From Gimesia aquarii (GTDB lineage Bacteria; Planctomycetota; Planctomycetia; Planctomycetales; Planctomycetaceae), in NCBI RefSeq assembly GCF_007748195.1, contig NZ_CP037920.1:4105800-4169799 (forward strand): a stretch of DNA of 64,000 nt, given 5' to 3'. Positions 9,557 to 19,027 of this stretch are shown here, piece by piece. The translations under genes were made by a program, and so were the position numbers. The notes under the pieces are model-generated. The model ran no database searches, had not been told where the DNA came from, and worked only from the letters and a program-made list of their open reading frames with translations. Every line of letters begins with the position of its first letter. Positions within the stretch are counted from its first letter, which is position 1.

Positions 9557-10192
9557 CTATTCAATAATACCCGGAATTTGGACGAGAACGGAGCGCAATC
9601 TGGTTAATGCACGAAAATATCTCATACTGGCTGCTTTAGGTTCAATTTCCAGTACTTCAGCGGCTTCGAGATTCGACAATTCTTCAAAATGGCGAAGTAC
9701 TAATATCTCACGATCCATTTCATTCAGACTTTCAAGTGCCTCATGTAACTGAATGGATAACTCTTCCTTGAGTGCTGCCTGACTGGGAGATGACAAATTC
9801 CCCAGCAACATATCTGCTATTTGAAATGATGTCGAAGCGGAAAATATTCTGCGTTTTTGCTTCACTTCTCTTCTGACATCGCGTTTTTGTGCTCCCAGGT
9901 GACGCCGGTGAACATCGATCAGAGTTTGTCCGACAATTGTACGGAGCCAGATAAAAAATGAAGTTGCCGGATCATTGAGATAATGTTCAATGCGTGTCGC
10001 AGCATCGAGGTATGCTTCCTGCAAAATATCATCCGCATCGACTCGACCTAACAGACGTTGATCGATGCGGAAATTCACAATTCCCCAGAGACGATCACGA
10101 TGCTGGCTGTATTCATCGGCAAGAACTCCTTCCGGATCCTGACGTAACCGTTTGAGAAACTCTTCCGAGTTTTCTTGCTCATCTATCAACAA
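9557..10192 (-). CDS. ECF-type RNA polymerase sigma factor
   Basis: 211 residues. Region 2 contains 'DADDILQEAYLDAATRIEHY', the -10-recognising helix with the acidic DDILQE core. Region 4 has 'LESLNEMDREILVLRHFEELSNLEAAEVLEIE', a helix-turn-helix for the -35 element. The first in-frame codons are TTG-TTG, with GGGAG about 8 bases upstream and no nearby ATG, so TTG is taken as the start. It directs RNA polymerase to a regulon that cannot be read from this window. Followed by a Ser/Thr kinase rather than a classical anti-sigma gene, as in planctomycete ECF groups thought to be controlled by phosphorylation. Confidence 0.93.
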   Translation of the reverse strand: MLIDEQENSEEFLKRLRQDPEGVLADEYSQHRDRLWGIVNFRIDQRLLGRVDADDILQEAYLDAATRIEHYLNDPATSFFIWLRTIVGQTLIDVHRRHLGAQKRDVRREVKQKRRIFSASTSFQIADMLLGNLSSPSQAALKEELSIQLHEALESLNEMDREILVLRHFEELSNLEAAEVLEIEPKAASMRYFRALTRLRSVLVQIPGIIE

Positions 10193-10356
10193 ACAGATCT
10201 CCCAGCCGATGTAAGTACCTTCGATATATTATAGTTCCGGCTATTCTAGCTGATTGCCATTAGTAACGACAAGCCGAGACTCTCAGATAAGCTTACTTCG
10301 TTTTGTAACGGTTATACCAACGTTGTGAACAGAACACCCTGGGGAGAATCCTTTAA

Positions 10357-10383
10357 CATCATACGTCTGATTGAAGTATGATG
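10357..10383 (-). terminator. Hairpin after the barrel-protein gene
   Basis: A perfect 8-bp inverted repeat (CATCATAC / GTATGATG, 11-base loop) begins 12 bases past the stop codon of the leftward barrel gene. The 3' flank reads GTTAAAGG, so there is no long U-tract; termination or RNA-end protection are both possible. Confidence 0.5.
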
Positions 10384-10394
10384 CTGGAAGCACT

Positions 10395-12041
10395 TTAGAA
10401 CTTCGCAAGAAACTCGATGCGCGCACCGGAACCAACGCCGCGAGATTCCTGTTTGGAGACAAAGCTATCGAGTAGCATAATCCAATGTTGCCCAATCGCT
10501 TTCTGATAGCGTATGGCTCCAGCGATAGCACCATCATTGATTCCCTTCGTATTTTTTCGACCACCAATTTCGAAAATGAGTTGCTGGCGGGTCTTATCAT
10601 AAAACAGTTGGTAGCCGAGACTGGCCCCCGCAGCATCCGTCGCCTGATTACTTAACGGGGCACCATATTGCCCTAAACCAGCTGCGGCATAAAGCAAACC
10701 AACTTGCCCTAAAGGTCCCCCTGCCAGTGTTCCTCGTGCGGGAGACGTAAACTCATCGATGGCCAGAAACGCATTGAAATAGACTAGATCAGACGAATGG
10801 TGCGGCGTTAGTGAAATCTGACTGAAAAGCAATTCCCCCTGTCCAGACGCCGCAGTTTCTCCTTCATGCGGAAATGACCCTAATACCTGGAATGAAGTAT
10901 TATAAGTGTTGTGAAATCCATGTAGACGTTGAATGGCACTTAAGCCGAAGGCAGTCATACTGCCAAATTGCTGATTGCTGGAATGAACGGTGGCTACGTC
11001 GGCATTCACCGTGCTGACGGCAAGATCTGTCTCAGTGAAAATACCATACATGCGGGAATCCGGATCGCGTACGTTATTATTTCGATTGATCTCCCCCTCA
11101 ACGTAGACACCCGTAATTCGCATATTCAAAATGCCTCCGCCGTTAACTGTGTTTCGCGTTACGGTAACGGCATCAACCATATCTTCATTAATCAACAATC
11201 CCTGCTGAAACGACATCGGCTGTCGACCCACTGAAAACCCAATGTCGTATCTGTGGACATCATAAGGGTCCAGATTGGGAAAAATCTCCCCAAAATCACC
11301 TTCAAAAAAGAGTGTTTGGATATCCGCATTCAAACCATCGAGCCATCGACCATCATGGAAGTCATAACCTGTGAACAGCCTGGAAGCCGTTAACTCTTTA
11401 TCAAGTGAACGCAGCCCTAACAAAATTCGTTCTGTTCCTGAGAGATTCAGTTGTCCGAATAGATCAAGCCGGTTGGCCCATTCTGTAGTATTGGTTCCCG
11501 TTCGATTATTAAAATAGTTCAAGCCAGTTCGATAGGTACCGAAGACCCAGATAGAAGGTCGCCAGACCGCACCGGTTGGTATTACGATCCCTTGATTCAA
11601 AAATCCAATATCCAGGAATTTTTCGTTTGTCTCGACCAGTAAATTAGGACGATCGGGAATCGGTTGTAACCCGATCGCATACTCATCTAAGGGAGATTCT
11701 GATGTGTAGTGTTCTGCACAAATCAATCGCTCACCAAAGTGTGCCAGTGGTTCAGCTGGCGCTGACAAGATTTCTAAAAGCGTCTCACCTAGCTTCCAGT
11801 AGAGTGGATCGTGATCATGCACCAGACTCGGATCGTATTCAATACGTTCGGCGAATGGGTTAATATAGGTCTCGCCGTACTTTTCAAGTTCGAGATCTTC
11901 TATTTCTTGACTCTCATCTACGGCGGGAGGAAGAAACACTCTGCCTGGTTCTTCGAGATCCTGCGCAACAACGATCCCTGAATACAATAGGATTGTATGC
12001 ATGAGTAGTAGTCGTAGAGAGCGCTGATGGTTAATTATCAT
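10395..12041 (-). CDS. Probable outer-membrane beta-barrel protein, porin-like
   Basis: 548 residues with a signal peptide ending near 'GIVVAQDLE'. The body has many short amphipathic beta strands with Gly and aromatic residues ('FGTYRTGLNYFNNRTG', 'DLFGQLNLSGTERILLGLRSL', 'YDIGFSVGRQPMSFQQG'). The last strand ends '...RIEFLAKF', and a C-terminal Phe is the classic outer-membrane-barrel signature. No named family is recognised. The gene starts 15 bases after the pentaheme cytochrome gene, so the two are almost certainly co-transcribed. That context suggests a barrel working with an exported cytochrome, for example as an electron or substrate conduit; this is inference. A generic porin is the alternative. 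Confidence 0.7.
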   Translation of the reverse strand: MIINHQRSLRLLLMHTILLYSGIVVAQDLEEPGRVFLPPAVDESQEIEDLELEKYGETYINPFAERIEYDPSLVHDHDPLYWKLGETLLEILSAPAEPLAHFGERLICAEHYTSESPLDEYAIGLQPIPDRPNLLVETNEKFLDIGFLNQGIVIPTGAVWRPSIWVFGTYRTGLNYFNNRTGTNTTEWANRLDLFGQLNLSGTERILLGLRSLDKELTASRLFTGYDFHDGRWLDGLNADIQTLFFEGDFGEIFPNLDPYDVHRYDIGFSVGRQPMSFQQGLLINEDMVDAVTVTRNTVNGGGILNMRITGVYVEGEINRNNNVRDPDSRMYGIFTETDLAVSTVNADVATVHSSNQQFGSMTAFGLSAIQRLHGFHNTYNTSFQVLGSFPHEGETAASGQGELLFSQISLTPHHSSDLVYFNAFLAIDEFTSPARGTLAGGPLGQVGLLYAAAGLGQYGAPLSNQATDAAGASLGYQLFYDKTRQQLIFEIGGRKNTKGINDGAIAGAIRYQKAIGQHWIMLLDSFVSKQESRGVGSGARIEFLAKF

Positions 12042-12056
12042 GTCCAGAAATCTGTC

Positions 12057-13961
12057 TTAGCGAACACAGATTGTTTCTACCTTTTCGTATAAAACCATGT
12101 GTCCTTCAACAACGCCATCCGCAATATTTCGGGCGGACATGCCATAATCAAATCCGACATCAGAAATTTCATGAACCAGATTGACCGGCACCATCCCGGC
12201 GATCATTTGGATACGAACGGTATAGTTTCCTGGTCCTGTCAACTGCCTGCGTGATAGATGGTATTTTGCCAGTCGGCTACTTCTGGGTGGTATATTCTGC
12301 TTTTGCTTTCGTGCTCCCGTGGGACGCCCCAGAACAGTAAAGGGACGCGTCTCTGGCCGAAAATAGGGGAGTGGATCAAGAGAATAGGGAACGTTAAGAA
12401 CCTGCTCACGTTCTCCTCCACGAATATTGCGTGTGATAAATCTTGATTGCAGCGTAAAGAGCTGTCGATCGAGAGGCACTTTTCCATTATGCACATACAA
12501 CGAATGTGAATCTCGAATGTCACCATTCGGATCCAGGTCTCCCGATTGAAAGACAAGTCTGCCATTTTGATCCCAGACCATTGTCCTTAAAAAAACAACA
12601 CGTTCTGCATCGAACCCGGTTGGTACCCCATGTCCCAGCGTGATATTGGAAACAGGAACACAAAACTTCAATCCATAACCGTTTGCTTTTTCAACCTGTA
12701 TGTCTCCCAGATGATAACCTGCCTGCAAAATTTGCAGCCTCTGTGACGTTGCCTCAGCGAGCAATTCATATTGATCGTTTAAAATGTGCCGTGCCTTGAT
12801 CCGCATCACCTGATCATCCCAGGGAGGCGGAAAATAAGTTCCCTTGGTTACATGCTTTTCGAAAACAGGTGTTCCCCAACCTCCGGCGTCATCAAAGACG
12901 AGCCACTCGCGCATAGTAGCAAGCCCTTCGGCTGTTTTCGGGTCTGAATCTTCCTCACGAACCGCTTTAGGATTATGCGGAAAGAGGCCCCGATGAATGA
13001 TCGGATAATCAGGACCAATCATCATATGATTTGTATGCTTACGTACTGGTGTCTTCACATTGCCAACGATAGCAGCAGGAGAAAAGCTGTATCCTTTGGG
13101 CTCACCTGGTACGGCTCCCATATGACAGTCCTGACAGTTTTCTTTGAACTTCTTAGCGGAAGGAGAATGTTTAAATTCACTGAAGGCGTCTTCTAATCGA
13201 AACCCGTTGGGCGCAAAAACATCATGACAACTGCCACAGAAACCAGGCGTAATCAACTGGAAAAACCGATACGCTTTCGCGTGAACTTCACGACCTTTGA
13301 TATGTGGATTTTCCGTTGTTTTCAAAACACCATACTTATCCGGGTTTGCCAGGACTTCCGCGAGTCCTTCATCACCATTGGGACCATACACGACCTGATT
13401 GATGTCTCCACTGACCAGCGCCTGTCGCCCTGCGCCTTTCCCCCAGGCCTGATTAATTCGATGACAGTTGACACAGGTCACTCCTTCACGCGATGAAGGG
13501 GGGCGATCAAGGTTACTCATATTAATGGGTTCAGATAACGCCATTCCAATTGGTGTATGGCAACGGATACAAAAATCCCCCAAGGTGCCGTTATTCAGTT
13601 TGATGAGTTTATTTGACATCGCATTGAAGACGGGACTTAACTGCGCATACGCGTGAGGTGAGACCGACCATTCTCGATAATGTTGTGGATGACATTTGCC
13701 ACACTTGGCGGCAGAAGGGAAGGGGTCATCGACAAAGCAGTCAGCATGTGCTTTATCAACGACATAATCAAGCACATCCTGGGGTTTTTTGCTCGTCTCT
13801 GTGTTTGTTGAATTCTCAGATCCAAAGAGGCTCACAAAACCTTTGTCTTCTGCCTGAGCATCCTGAAAAGCGAGATTAGGCAGCACGAGTGCGCCAAAGC
13901 CCAATACGATCGCTAAATAGCGATAACACCTGGCTTGCTTCTTGCTGGGGAAGGGTTCCAT
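12057..13961 (-). CDS. Exported pentaheme cytochrome c family protein
   Basis: 634 residues from the ATG at 13961, which has a strong AGGAGGAG site upstream; a GTG seven codons earlier is less likely because the ribosome-binding site lies inside that extension. Signal peptide: 'YLAIVLGFGALVLPNLAF'. Five CxxCH heme sites are visible (CGKCH, CIRCH, CVNCH, CGSCH, CQDCH), all in the first half, in the cytochrome c-554/NapC-like style ('CGKCHPQHYREWSVSPHA'). The C-terminal half has no further heme motif and looks beta-rich. It should carry electrons in the periplasm or at the outer membrane. First gene of the pair with the barrel protein. Two perfect inverted repeats lie upstream. Confidence 0.9.
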   Translation of the reverse strand: MEPFPSKKQARCYRYLAIVLGFGALVLPNLAFQDAQAEDKGFVSLFGSENSTNTETSKKPQDVLDYVVDKAHADCFVDDPFPSAAKCGKCHPQHYREWSVSPHAYAQLSPVFNAMSNKLIKLNNGTLGDFCIRCHTPIGMALSEPINMSNLDRPPSSREGVTCVNCHRINQAWGKGAGRQALVSGDINQVVYGPNGDEGLAEVLANPDKYGVLKTTENPHIKGREVHAKAYRFFQLITPGFCGSCHDVFAPNGFRLEDAFSEFKHSPSAKKFKENCQDCHMGAVPGEPKGYSFSPAAIVGNVKTPVRKHTNHMMIGPDYPIIHRGLFPHNPKAVREEDSDPKTAEGLATMREWLVFDDAGGWGTPVFEKHVTKGTYFPPPWDDQVMRIKARHILNDQYELLAEATSQRLQILQAGYHLGDIQVEKANGYGLKFCVPVSNITLGHGVPTGFDAERVVFLRTMVWDQNGRLVFQSGDLDPNGDIRDSHSLYVHNGKVPLDRQLFTLQSRFITRNIRGGEREQVLNVPYSLDPLPYFRPETRPFTVLGRPTGARKQKQNIPPRSSRLAKYHLSRRQLTGPGNYTVRIQMIAGMVPVNLVHEISDVGFDYGMSARNIADGVVEGHMVLYEKVETICVR

Positions 13962-14076
13962 CCCTCTCCTCCTGAAAAACACGGGACGTATTGTCCGCGC
14001 ATAATGGGACTGAAATTGTGATGTCAGAAGAATCGTTGCAGCAGGCTTAATAGGTATAATCGGAATAAATTAACAT

Positions 14077-14096
14077 TCTGTTAACTAATTAACAGA
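14077..14096. promoter_or_regulatory. Perfect 8-4-8 inverted repeat, candidate operator
   Basis: TCTGTTAA-CTAA-TTAACAGA, about 115 bases upstream of the pentaheme cytochrome ATG. The symmetry suits a dimeric regulator. It lacks a GC-rich stem or U-tract, so a terminator is less likely. Confidence 0.4.
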
Positions 14097-14258
14097 GTTG
14101 ATTGGCAAGTATCCAGGAAAAGATGAGCGACAAATTCACCGACTTAATCAGCATTCAACGCAGCCACCCTAATATCTCAACATTGGATCTACCAAGCAGT
14201 TGATACCTAAATGAATGCCATTTCATTCGCGCGCAAAGTATTTACTCCATTTCAAGCG

Positions 14259-14278
14259 CAACTTACTTAGGTAAGTTG
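14259..14278. promoter_or_regulatory. Second perfect 8-4-8 inverted repeat
   Basis: CAACTTAC-TTAG-GTAAGTTG, about 300 bases upstream of the cytochrome gene and 147 bases past the glycosyltransferase stop. It has the same 8-4-8 layout as the repeat at 14077 but a different sequence. It could be an operator or a weak hairpin. Confidence 0.35.
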
Positions 14279-14424
14279 GTGGGATAAACCTCGTAAAATA
14301 ATTATTGATTATTAATTTTTAGACATGAATCTTGTGTCATATTTGTGAAATTTAAATCCTAGTTGAATCTAATGCAGAAAAACCAAAAAAAGACAGAAAA
14401 TGTCACTAAATGTTACCTGAATCT

Positions 14425-16215
14425 TTACTCTTTCGCTGGGGGCAGGTAATAGATTTTAATTGCATGACCAATGCTGGTTACCGGTTTGAGGTCTAGAAAG
14501 GCGGAACAGTCTATGTCAACAAGATGATGTCTATATCCATGCAAGTGATTCACACTAATGGCATATAGACCACTTGGTAGTTTATCAATGGGTTTAGAAA
14601 CATACATTTTTTTTATTTGATCATATTCAAGTGGAAGTGGTCTCGCTGATATTCCCATGTCTGACGGGCGCATACAATACATTTCAGCAAATAATGATAC
14701 ATAAACGTCCTCGTGATTGTTCTTATCAATCCAGTTCTTAAGTTCCAGACTAGCCTGCCCCCAGTCAACATTGGCGTCCAGGAGATGCCAATGTCCGTTC
14801 TGTGGGCCACCTGAGACTTCATTGAAGTAGGCTAGATAATGTGGATAAATTCGAATACAAGCATAAAGATTTCCAAGGCAGCACAAAATAACACACGCAA
14901 TCCACCATCTACGTCGAGCTAAATTACTATGAAGTACACAACCAATCCATACATACACAAAGGGAAATGCAGGTAGGAGATATCGGAGATATCTTGAAAA
15001 TGCGGTTTGACTCATCACAAGTATGGCGATTAAGATTGCAGGAACAAAGACACACCAAGTAGCAGGGATTTTATTTCTATCAACTATCCTATATTGGGTA
15101 AAAACAATCGCCATGAAGAAAAGCAGTATTGTTCCGAGTGGTACTTTGACTGCTAGAGCATAATAGTACCACCACCACCAACCTCCCAATTGTTGATGAT
15201 TATTTACGTAAGACCACCTCGGTTTTTCAAAGTCAGCTTTTTGCAGATCGATGCCATGAATATAATCGGCAGGTAGTGGTATTGGTATAATACCTAGTAA
15301 TTGATTTTTAAATCTATTACCTGGAGGCAAAACTGATTCATTTGATCCTCTTAATGATTTTGAAACGAAGTCAAAATTTCCTAATTGTTGAAATGAACCG
15401 TCAAAGGCATACATTAGATTTAAAACAATAATCGCTACAATAAAAATTGACGCGAGTTGCCAAGCTTCTTTACTACGTTTTCTATTGGCGTTGAAAGAAT
15501 TTGCTAAAGTCGACACCCAAATAATTAACCACGCTACTGGTAAAATGATACATGTTCCTTTGGCTGAGAGTGCAAACCCAAGGGTCACACCTGCAATCAA
15601 AGAAGTATTGAGTACCGGTTTGATGAGCCATTGCCAAAAGGTTAAAGCAGCTAGGATAGACAGTGCAGCAGCTGGAATATCAGGAGTAATAATGGCTGCG
15701 TTCCCAATGATATTAGGAGAAAAACACCAAAGGCTCATTGAGAGTAAACCGGCATAGCTATCAAATATTTGGCGCCCAAGAAAAAATATTGCTGTAGCCC
15801 CGAGGAGGGTAAATGGCAAGCAGGCGAGTCGTCCAATTCGATAGAGCTGAATTGCTCTTGTCTTATTTGCATCCAAGAATTTGCGACCACATGCAAATTC
15901 TCTCCGCTCAGTTTTAGTTGTAGAGTACGGACTCCAGTCTTCCTTTACGTCATCAAGAAACAGTAATGGAAATGCTGCTACTAGATGTACAAGGGGAGGG
16001 TTAACTCGATAAAGATCAAATCTGCTAAATCTCCAATGGCTGAGTCCAGCTACCAGATGAGAAACCTCATCAACAGTAGGGCTATAGCTCCAAGCTGCTC
16101 CTACAACAAAGAAAGAATGTGCGATAAGCAAAAACGAGAAACAGTATTTAATAAAGTGGCGTCGATCTAATAGAACCAGTTTGATGTATCTTAGCCAAGA
16201 TAATGAGAGACACAT
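14425..16215 (-). CDS. GT-C fold glycosyltransferase (GT39/ArnT-like), integral membrane
   Basis: 596 residues with about 10-12 hydrophobic helices. The first periplasmic loop has the hallmark 'SPTVDEVSHLVAGLSHW' followed by 'RVNPPLVHLVAAFP', the Asp-Glu and Asn-Pro-Pro pattern of protein O-mannosyltransferase/ArnT-type enzymes that use polyprenyl-phosphate sugars. A soluble C-terminal tail (about 470-596, 'NVDWGQASLELKNWI') is also typical. It would glycosylate a protein or lipid on the outer face of the inner membrane. It lies 12 bases downstream of the C39-like/DUF1573 fusion gene on the same strand, so the two are likely one operon. The acceptor is not identifiable; the Ser/Thr-rich secreted protein at 19093-19578 is one candidate. 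Codon use is AT-rich. Confidence 0.88.
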   Translation of the reverse strand: MCLSLSWLRYIKLVLLDRRHFIKYCFSFLLIAHSFFVVGAAWSYSPTVDEVSHLVAGLSHWRFSRFDLYRVNPPLVHLVAAFPLLFLDDVKEDWSPYSTTKTERREFACGRKFLDANKTRAIQLYRIGRLACLPFTLLGATAIFFLGRQIFDSYAGLLSMSLWCFSPNIIGNAAIITPDIPAAALSILAALTFWQWLIKPVLNTSLIAGVTLGFALSAKGTCIILPVAWLIIWVSTLANSFNANRKRSKEAWQLASIFIVAIIVLNLMYAFDGSFQQLGNFDFVSKSLRGSNESVLPPGNRFKNQLLGIIPIPLPADYIHGIDLQKADFEKPRWSYVNNHQQLGGWWWWYYYALAVKVPLGTILLFFMAIVFTQYRIVDRNKIPATWCVFVPAILIAILVMSQTAFSRYLRYLLPAFPFVYVWIGCVLHSNLARRRWWIACVILCCLGNLYACIRIYPHYLAYFNEVSGGPQNGHWHLLDANVDWGQASLELKNWIDKNNHEDVYVSLFAEMYCMRPSDMGISARPLPLEYDQIKKMYVSKPIDKLPSGLYAISVNHLHGYRHHLVDIDCSAFLDLKPVTSIGHAIKIYYLPPAKE

Positions 16216-16227
16216 AAATTTTTGAAG

Positions 16228-18969
16228 TTAACTCTCAATACGTAAAACTGTGGAAGCGGCATCGATAGAGTTTGTTCCTTCAATTTTTACTCTGAGTAAC
16301 AAAGTTCGTGATGCTCGCATCTGCTCGGGGATATCTAAATTCACTCGTATGACTCCATTTTCAATATGTAACTTTGAATTCAGAGTACTTCCAGAAAATG
16401 CAGGTGCGGTAATAGTAATCTTAGGAAGATGCTTTTCGAGACTATTTCTTACACTAAGACTGTGTAATGATAAGCTTGTAGTAGTTTCGCCAGGCTTAAT
16501 AGACACGACAGTAGGCTTAAAGAAATAGGTAGATTCTCGTGAAATGAAAACAGGCACTTCTGTCTTTTTACTCGTGAATGAATCTTCTATGCTCAGAGTT
16601 GATCTTACGCGAGAACTTGAATCCCTCAGCAAACGTTTCAGTTTATCGGTAACCGAGACTTGAGGTGTCATACTTAAAATGTCTGAGGAAATTCGTTTGG
16701 GTGTTATGATCATCCAGTCATGACTTGAACTCACACTGATCGTATCAAGAATACGATCATCACCACGAATCGATAATGGTGTTCCAGAAACTAAACTAGC
16801 ATTACCTGACCACTCGTTATCAGATAATTCAACTTCAATTTTTTCTGGCTTTATCATGAGCCCATTTAAATCAATTTCTTGCACCCCATTGGCACGAATT
16901 TCGACGTGTGCTATTGGTTCACCTTGATATCTTGCAGAAAGAAACTTCGAGTGGATACCTCTTCCCCATGCTGATTTTTCAATAATTGCTTCCATGCTTA
17001 TTGTAGAGTTTGCATCAATGATACATGAAGGGATGCTCGAACTCAGGCAACCACAAGTACCTTTGAACTGATCAAGTAAAACTGGGCGATTTGATCGATT
17101 CGAAACACTTAACTCAACATGCAATTTAGGCTTTTCTTGACTTCTTAGAATCGAAAGATCACCTACATTTATAATTGTCTTATCAAATGATACATTTTTT
17201 TTTAGCTGGGCAAGATACTCTTCATGAGGCATATCCAACCCTTCACAAATAAGGCAAATTCCATCCATCGATGTCAGAACCTTGTTTGCTTTATCTGCCA
17301 CTGGAACAACAAATTTAAGAGGATCTACTACGACAAGTTTACCATCTTTCACACGACGCAATAACAGAACATAATGGTTTGCCTTATCATTGATCGCAAC
17401 AGGAACGATTGCAATTCGTGATTTGTTGAGATACTTCTTATAATCAGCCAAATCAAGGCCTTTTCGGCCAATCACTCGTATACCGTAAGCCGAAAGCACA
17501 CGTTGAATACGAGAAAGATTGATCCCGCGTTTTCCGACTTTCAGTTCCTGTTGAATTAAATCTGCGTTAGCCTCTATGCCATATAATTGCAATGTAGCAA
17601 TTGTAACCAGTTGTCCACAACGTTTCTCATGTTGGTGAGAGAGTTCATCATCAGCATAGGAAGATGAACAAAGACAGAGAGAACCAAACAAAAGAATAGA
17701 TGAAATGATGTTTTTCCGATGTTTCCACCGCAAGAAAATGATAATAATTAAAATAACAAATAAAATTCCGAGATTAATTAAGATTAAATTCTGATTGCGT
17801 TTAGGTGGAGATTGTCCCACACGACGCTGGCCAGAATCGTCGAGCAGATTATGATAAGCAAGAAATTTCTGAGTAGCTTCGACGTCATTGGTACTATCAT
17901 CACCCTCAGTATATATTTTTTTATTTATGTAATCCCGAACCACAGTTCCCTTAGTAAATTTGATGCGAAAATCATTTTCGTTCAAATTCTGATTAAGGGC
18001 TTGGTCTGTAAAGTTCATGACAAGTCCGGACTCTTGACGACCTTTAACAAACTTCTCTTTTTTCCCAAATGCTTTAACAAAAATCACTTGGTTCGGTATC
18101 AATGACTTTGAATCGGCATAGTAGTACTGAGCAAAATTTGTAAAAGTCATATTTTTAAATTTTGGCCCACCCTCAACTGGACACTCTATACAAGCTCCCC
18201 ATAAGGATTTGTCGATGCGCCCTGCAACGGGGTCATAGAATATTCGAAATCCATATGGCAGGCCAAAGTGGATGTCCCATAATCCTTCTGTAGTTTGTTG
18301 AAAAATGACCTGCTCACCCTCATCCAATCTGAGCTGTAACAGATCGGAAAGCTTCATAATCGGTTCTTCCATCGAGTAGACAAAAGGAGTCACCCAGCCG
18401 ATTCCACAGTTAACTGCAGTAGACTCCATAAAAGATAGATTATCCTGGATGTACTTGGACTGATTTTGAGGCAAGTCAATGATTCCAGCTGGAGGGCTTG
18501 TATAGACACTTTTCCAATTTTTAGGCGGTTGTTGCCAGTCAGGTAATTCTTTAGTTAGATGCTCTAAACGTAACTGCATGAACTGAGATCCGTCATATGC
18601 ATATTTCATTTCACGATTTGAAAACAGGTTCTTGCCTTCAGGGTCTTTACTTTCAGAAAGAACATCATAAGTTGCGTGAAATTGGCTGTTTGATGATTCA
18701 AAGGTGACTTCGGAAGCTGATTGGAACATACCTGGAAAAAGGGATTTTCCAGGATTTGTGTCCTTATCAGAAACATTGACAATCCACTTCGAGCCATCAT
18801 AGATTACAGTATGGGGCTCTGTTGTCATCTTATACTGAAAGTTTTGAACGTTTTTTTCACTCTGAGCAATAGTATCAATGACTGCATTAATTGACTGCTC
18901 TTCTGCAACCACTAAAGTAACTTTCAGAATCGCGATTAGTAAAATAAGAAAGTGGAGATTCCGGATCAT
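16228..18969 (-). CDS. Exported four-part fusion: LolA-like domain, membrane hairpin, C39-like peptidase domain, DUF1573
   Basis: 913 residues. An N-terminal signal (1-22) precedes a periplasmic LolA/LolB-like beta domain (about 25-360). A helix at 395-413 crosses back, 'RWKHRKN' (414-420) is the cytoplasmic turn, and 421-438 exits again. This second segment ends 'SSSYADDE' and looks like a built-in signal peptide, so two secreted proteins appear joined. Residues about 445-580 resemble peptidase C39 with Cys451 ('KRCGQLVTIATLQLYG'), His532 ('NHYVLLL') and Asp549 ('VVVDP'), a complete Cys-His-Asp triad. Residues about 600-690 are DUF1573 with the usual Cys639-Gly-Cys641 ('GTCGC'). The rest is beta-sandwich-like. 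There is no ABC transporter part, so any proteolysis would be periplasmic. It lies downstream of the Cys-rich secreted protein and upstream of the GT-C enzyme. Confidence 0.8.
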   Translation of the reverse strand: MIRNLHFLILLIAILKVTLVVAEEQSINAVIDTIAQSEKNVQNFQYKMTTEPHTVIYDGSKWIVNVSDKDTNPGKSLFPGMFQSASEVTFESSNSQFHATYDVLSESKDPEGKNLFSNREMKYAYDGSQFMQLRLEHLTKELPDWQQPPKNWKSVYTSPPAGIIDLPQNQSKYIQDNLSFMESTAVNCGIGWVTPFVYSMEEPIMKLSDLLQLRLDEGEQVIFQQTTEGLWDIHFGLPYGFRIFYDPVAGRIDKSLWGACIECPVEGGPKFKNMTFTNFAQYYYADSKSLIPNQVIFVKAFGKKEKFVKGRQESGLVMNFTDQALNQNLNENDFRIKFTKGTVVRDYINKKIYTEGDDSTNDVEATQKFLAYHNLLDDSGQRRVGQSPPKRNQNLILINLGILFVILIIIIFLRWKHRKNIISSILLFGSLCLCSSSYADDELSHQHEKRCGQLVTIATLQLYGIEANADLIQQELKVGKRGINLSRIQRVLSAYGIRVIGRKGLDLADYKKYLNKSRIAIVPVAINDKANHYVLLLRRVKDGKLVVVDPLKFVVPVADKANKVLTSMDGICLICEGLDMPHEEYLAQLKKNVSFDKTIINVGDLSILRSQEKPKLHVELSVSNRSNRPVLLDQFKGTCGCLSSSIPSCIIDANSTISMEAIIEKSAWGRGIHSKFLSARYQGEPIAHVEIRANGVQEIDLNGLMIKPEKIEVELSDNEWSGNASLVSGTPLSIRGDDRILDTISVSSSHDWMIITPKRISSDILSMTPQVSVTDKLKRLLRDSSSRVRSTLSIEDSFTSKKTEVPVFISRESTYFFKPTVVSIKPGETTTSLSLHSLSVRNSLEKHLPKITITAPAFSGSTLNSKLHIENGVIRVNLDIPEQMRASRTLLLRVKIEGTNSIDAASTVLRIES

Positions 18970-19027
18970 ACTTTTACCTTCTACTGTTGCTGTATCGCAT
19001 TCATGCTCAATTTCAAGTAGCTATGAC

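Larger units (their letters stand above)
13962..14424. promoter_or_regulatory. Upstream region of the cytochrome/barrel operon
   Basis: 463 bases between the glycosyltransferase stop and the cytochrome start, both leftward genes. It should contain the cytochrome operon promoter and the 3' end of the glycosyltransferase transcript. Two perfect 8-4-8 palindromes are listed separately. No ORF is supported. Confidence 0.55.

Noticed and set aside
13962-13982. GTG start for the pentaheme cytochrome
   Set aside because: The strong AGGAGGAG site falls within this extension and points to the ATG at 13961.
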